Source: Allomeiothermus sp035760705
GTDB lineage: Bacteria; Deinococcota; Deinococci; Deinococcales; Thermaceae
Assembly: GCA_035760705.1 (NCBI GenBank)
Contig: DASTSL010000068.1
Location: 1 to 6,761 of the forward strand
Direction of reading: 5' to 3'
Length of the DNA stretch: 6,761 nucleotides
Position numbers and translations under genes: made by a program. Shown here piece after piece: positions 6,335 to 6,761 of the stretch (its first letter is position 1; every line of letters begins with the position of its first letter). The notes below the pieces were generated by a model. The model was not told the DNA's origin. It worked only from the letters and a program-made list of their open reading frames with translations, and searched no databases.

Positions 6335-6349
6335 CCGAGTTCGATGATA
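6335..6349 (-). promoter_or_regulatory. Probable leaderless -10 box of hisH
   Basis: TATCAT (6344-6349 on the minus strand) lies nine bases before the ATG at 6334, the same spacing as in the carboxypeptidase gene. There is no Shine-Dalgarno sequence. The -35 region is poor (ACGACC at best, 18 bases upstream). Confidence 0.45.
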
Positions 6350-6396
6350 CAAATGAGCCCGGGAGCGGGTCGTGGCAGGGTTACTTTCTGCTCAGT

Positions 6397-6467
6397 GCGC
6401 CCACGGGTGGGGGTACGGCGACGCGGCCTCGTGAGCCACCCCTCCCCCGCCCACCACCTTTCTATTC
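6397..6467 (+). repeat. Dispersed stem-forming intergenic repeat, copy D
   Basis: This is the fourth copy, upstream of hisH. The core ACGCGGCCTCGTGAG is at 6421-6435. Arms GGGTGGGGG (6405-6413) and CCCCCGCCC (6444-6452) pair over nine bases with one T-G. The 3' end CCACCACCTTTCTAT matches copy B, and the 5' lead GCGCCCACGG matches copy C, so D links the variants. Confidence 0.65.
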
Positions 6468-6469
6468 TG

Positions 6470-6533
6470 CAGCTACTTAGCTGTTGGACTCCGAGGAACG
6501 TAGGAGACGTACGGCAGTGATCACAGCCTGTGA
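6470..6533. promoter_or_regulatory. Cluster of short palindromes, possible operators
   Basis: The stretch holds CAGCTA-CT-TAGCTG (6470-6483), GTGATCAC (6517-6524) and the overlapping TCACAG-C-CTGTGA (6521-6533), all perfect inverted repeats. They lie 136-199 bases upstream of the hisH start and could bind a dimeric regulator of hisH or of a gene to the right. No matching regulator is identified. Confidence 0.25.
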
Positions 6534-6620
6534 GCCGCCTATCGGAGTGGGCAGTAGCGGCCATCCCAGCGCGGGCCGCTTTTGCCTGCGCCGATTACGG
6601 CCACTTCGCGCTTGCTCATC

Positions 6621-6652
6621 CCACCCGGCTAGCGCCGCGAAAAGACGCCTCC
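6621..6652. repeat. 27-base repeat, distant third copy
   Basis: This is a 32-base exact match to 5598-5629, including the CTCC tail, 1023 bases away and in the same orientation. It is a single unit, not a tandem. A weaker look-alike (CCACCGGCTCG) follows at 6651-6661. Confidence 0.85.
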
Positions 6653-6761
6653 ACCGGCTCGTTTTTGCCGAAGTTCGCAAGTCAACCATGACACCTAGAC
6701 CCTCAGTAAGCCACGAAACCCTCTGGCAGCGTAGTAGGACTCTGCTCCGCTGTGGTATACG

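Larger units (their letters stand above)
6335..6761. other. Gene-poor stretch upstream of hisH
   Basis: There is no credible protein or RNA gene in the last 427 bases. They hold the hisH promoter, repeat copy D, the palindrome cluster and a 27-base repeat copy. Possible frames here are short, Arg/Ser-rich and lack start signals. The right edge (6711-6755) has complementary ends (CCAC/GTGG, CAGCG/CGCTG) but was not recognised as a known RNA. Confidence 0.5.

Noticed and set aside
6477..6689. Short minus-strand frames in the right-hand gap
   Set aside because: Arg/Ser-rich, no start signals, and they run through repeat copies and palindromes.
6688..6761. Plus-strand frame opening with ATG at 6688 and running off the edge
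   Set aside because: Only 24 codons visible, no Shine-Dalgarno or -10 box, and no recognisable family; cannot be told from chance.
6601..6761. tRNA or other structured RNA near the right edge
   Set aside because: No T-loop, anticodon stem or CCA pattern on either strand could be assembled; only short complementary ends are visible.

Overview
The window is GC-rich (roughly mid-60s % by eye) chromosomal DNA and looks like Thermaceae, most likely Meiothermus or a close relative. Three things point there. The M32 metallocarboxypeptidase closely resembles Thermus aquaticus carboxypeptidase Taq. The hexamer CTCGAG is strongly over-used (about 26 copies). Three minus-strand genes have a -10-like box only 6-9 bases before the ATG and no Shine-Dalgarno, as expected for leaderless transcripts in the Deinococcus-Thermus group. 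The genus is an inference from these signals, not a database match.

Layout. 1-204 (+) is the C-terminal end of a small MazG-type nucleotide pyrophosphohydrolase cut by the window edge. 364-1608 (-) is a secreted S41-family PDZ peptidase that lacks the usual Lys of the Ser/Lys dyad. 1778-3286 (-) is carboxypeptidase Taq (M32), complete with all family motifs. A 529-base divergent gap (3287-3815) holds the carboxypeptidase promoter, a structured repeat and a hairpin-rich leader. 3816-4733 (+) is a PfkB-family sugar/nucleoside kinase whose stop overlaps the start (ATGA) of a class I SAM-dependent methyltransferase at 4730-5563 (+), forming a two-gene operon. 5738-6334 (-) is hisH, the glutaminase subunit of imidazole glycerol phosphate synthase, standing alone. 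6335-6761 has no convincing gene.

Working relationships. The two peptidases are consecutive on the minus strand but are 169 bases apart, and each has its own possible promoter, so they need not be co-transcribed. The kinase-methyltransferase pair is translationally coupled; its substrate cannot be read from sequence. HisH needs HisF, which is not in this window.

The most unusual content is intergenic. A previously unnamed (to me) repeat of about 60-70 bases occurs four times, once in each of four gaps. It has a conserved core (GCGCGGCCTSGTSAG-like) between arms that can pair in every copy, even though the arm sequences differ. A second, 27-base repeat occurs as an exact tandem pair and again about 1 kb away. 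hisH is flanked on both sides by copies of both repeats in the same orientation. The kinase leader can form two perfect hairpins, one of which competes with a longer-range pairing next to the ribosome binding site.
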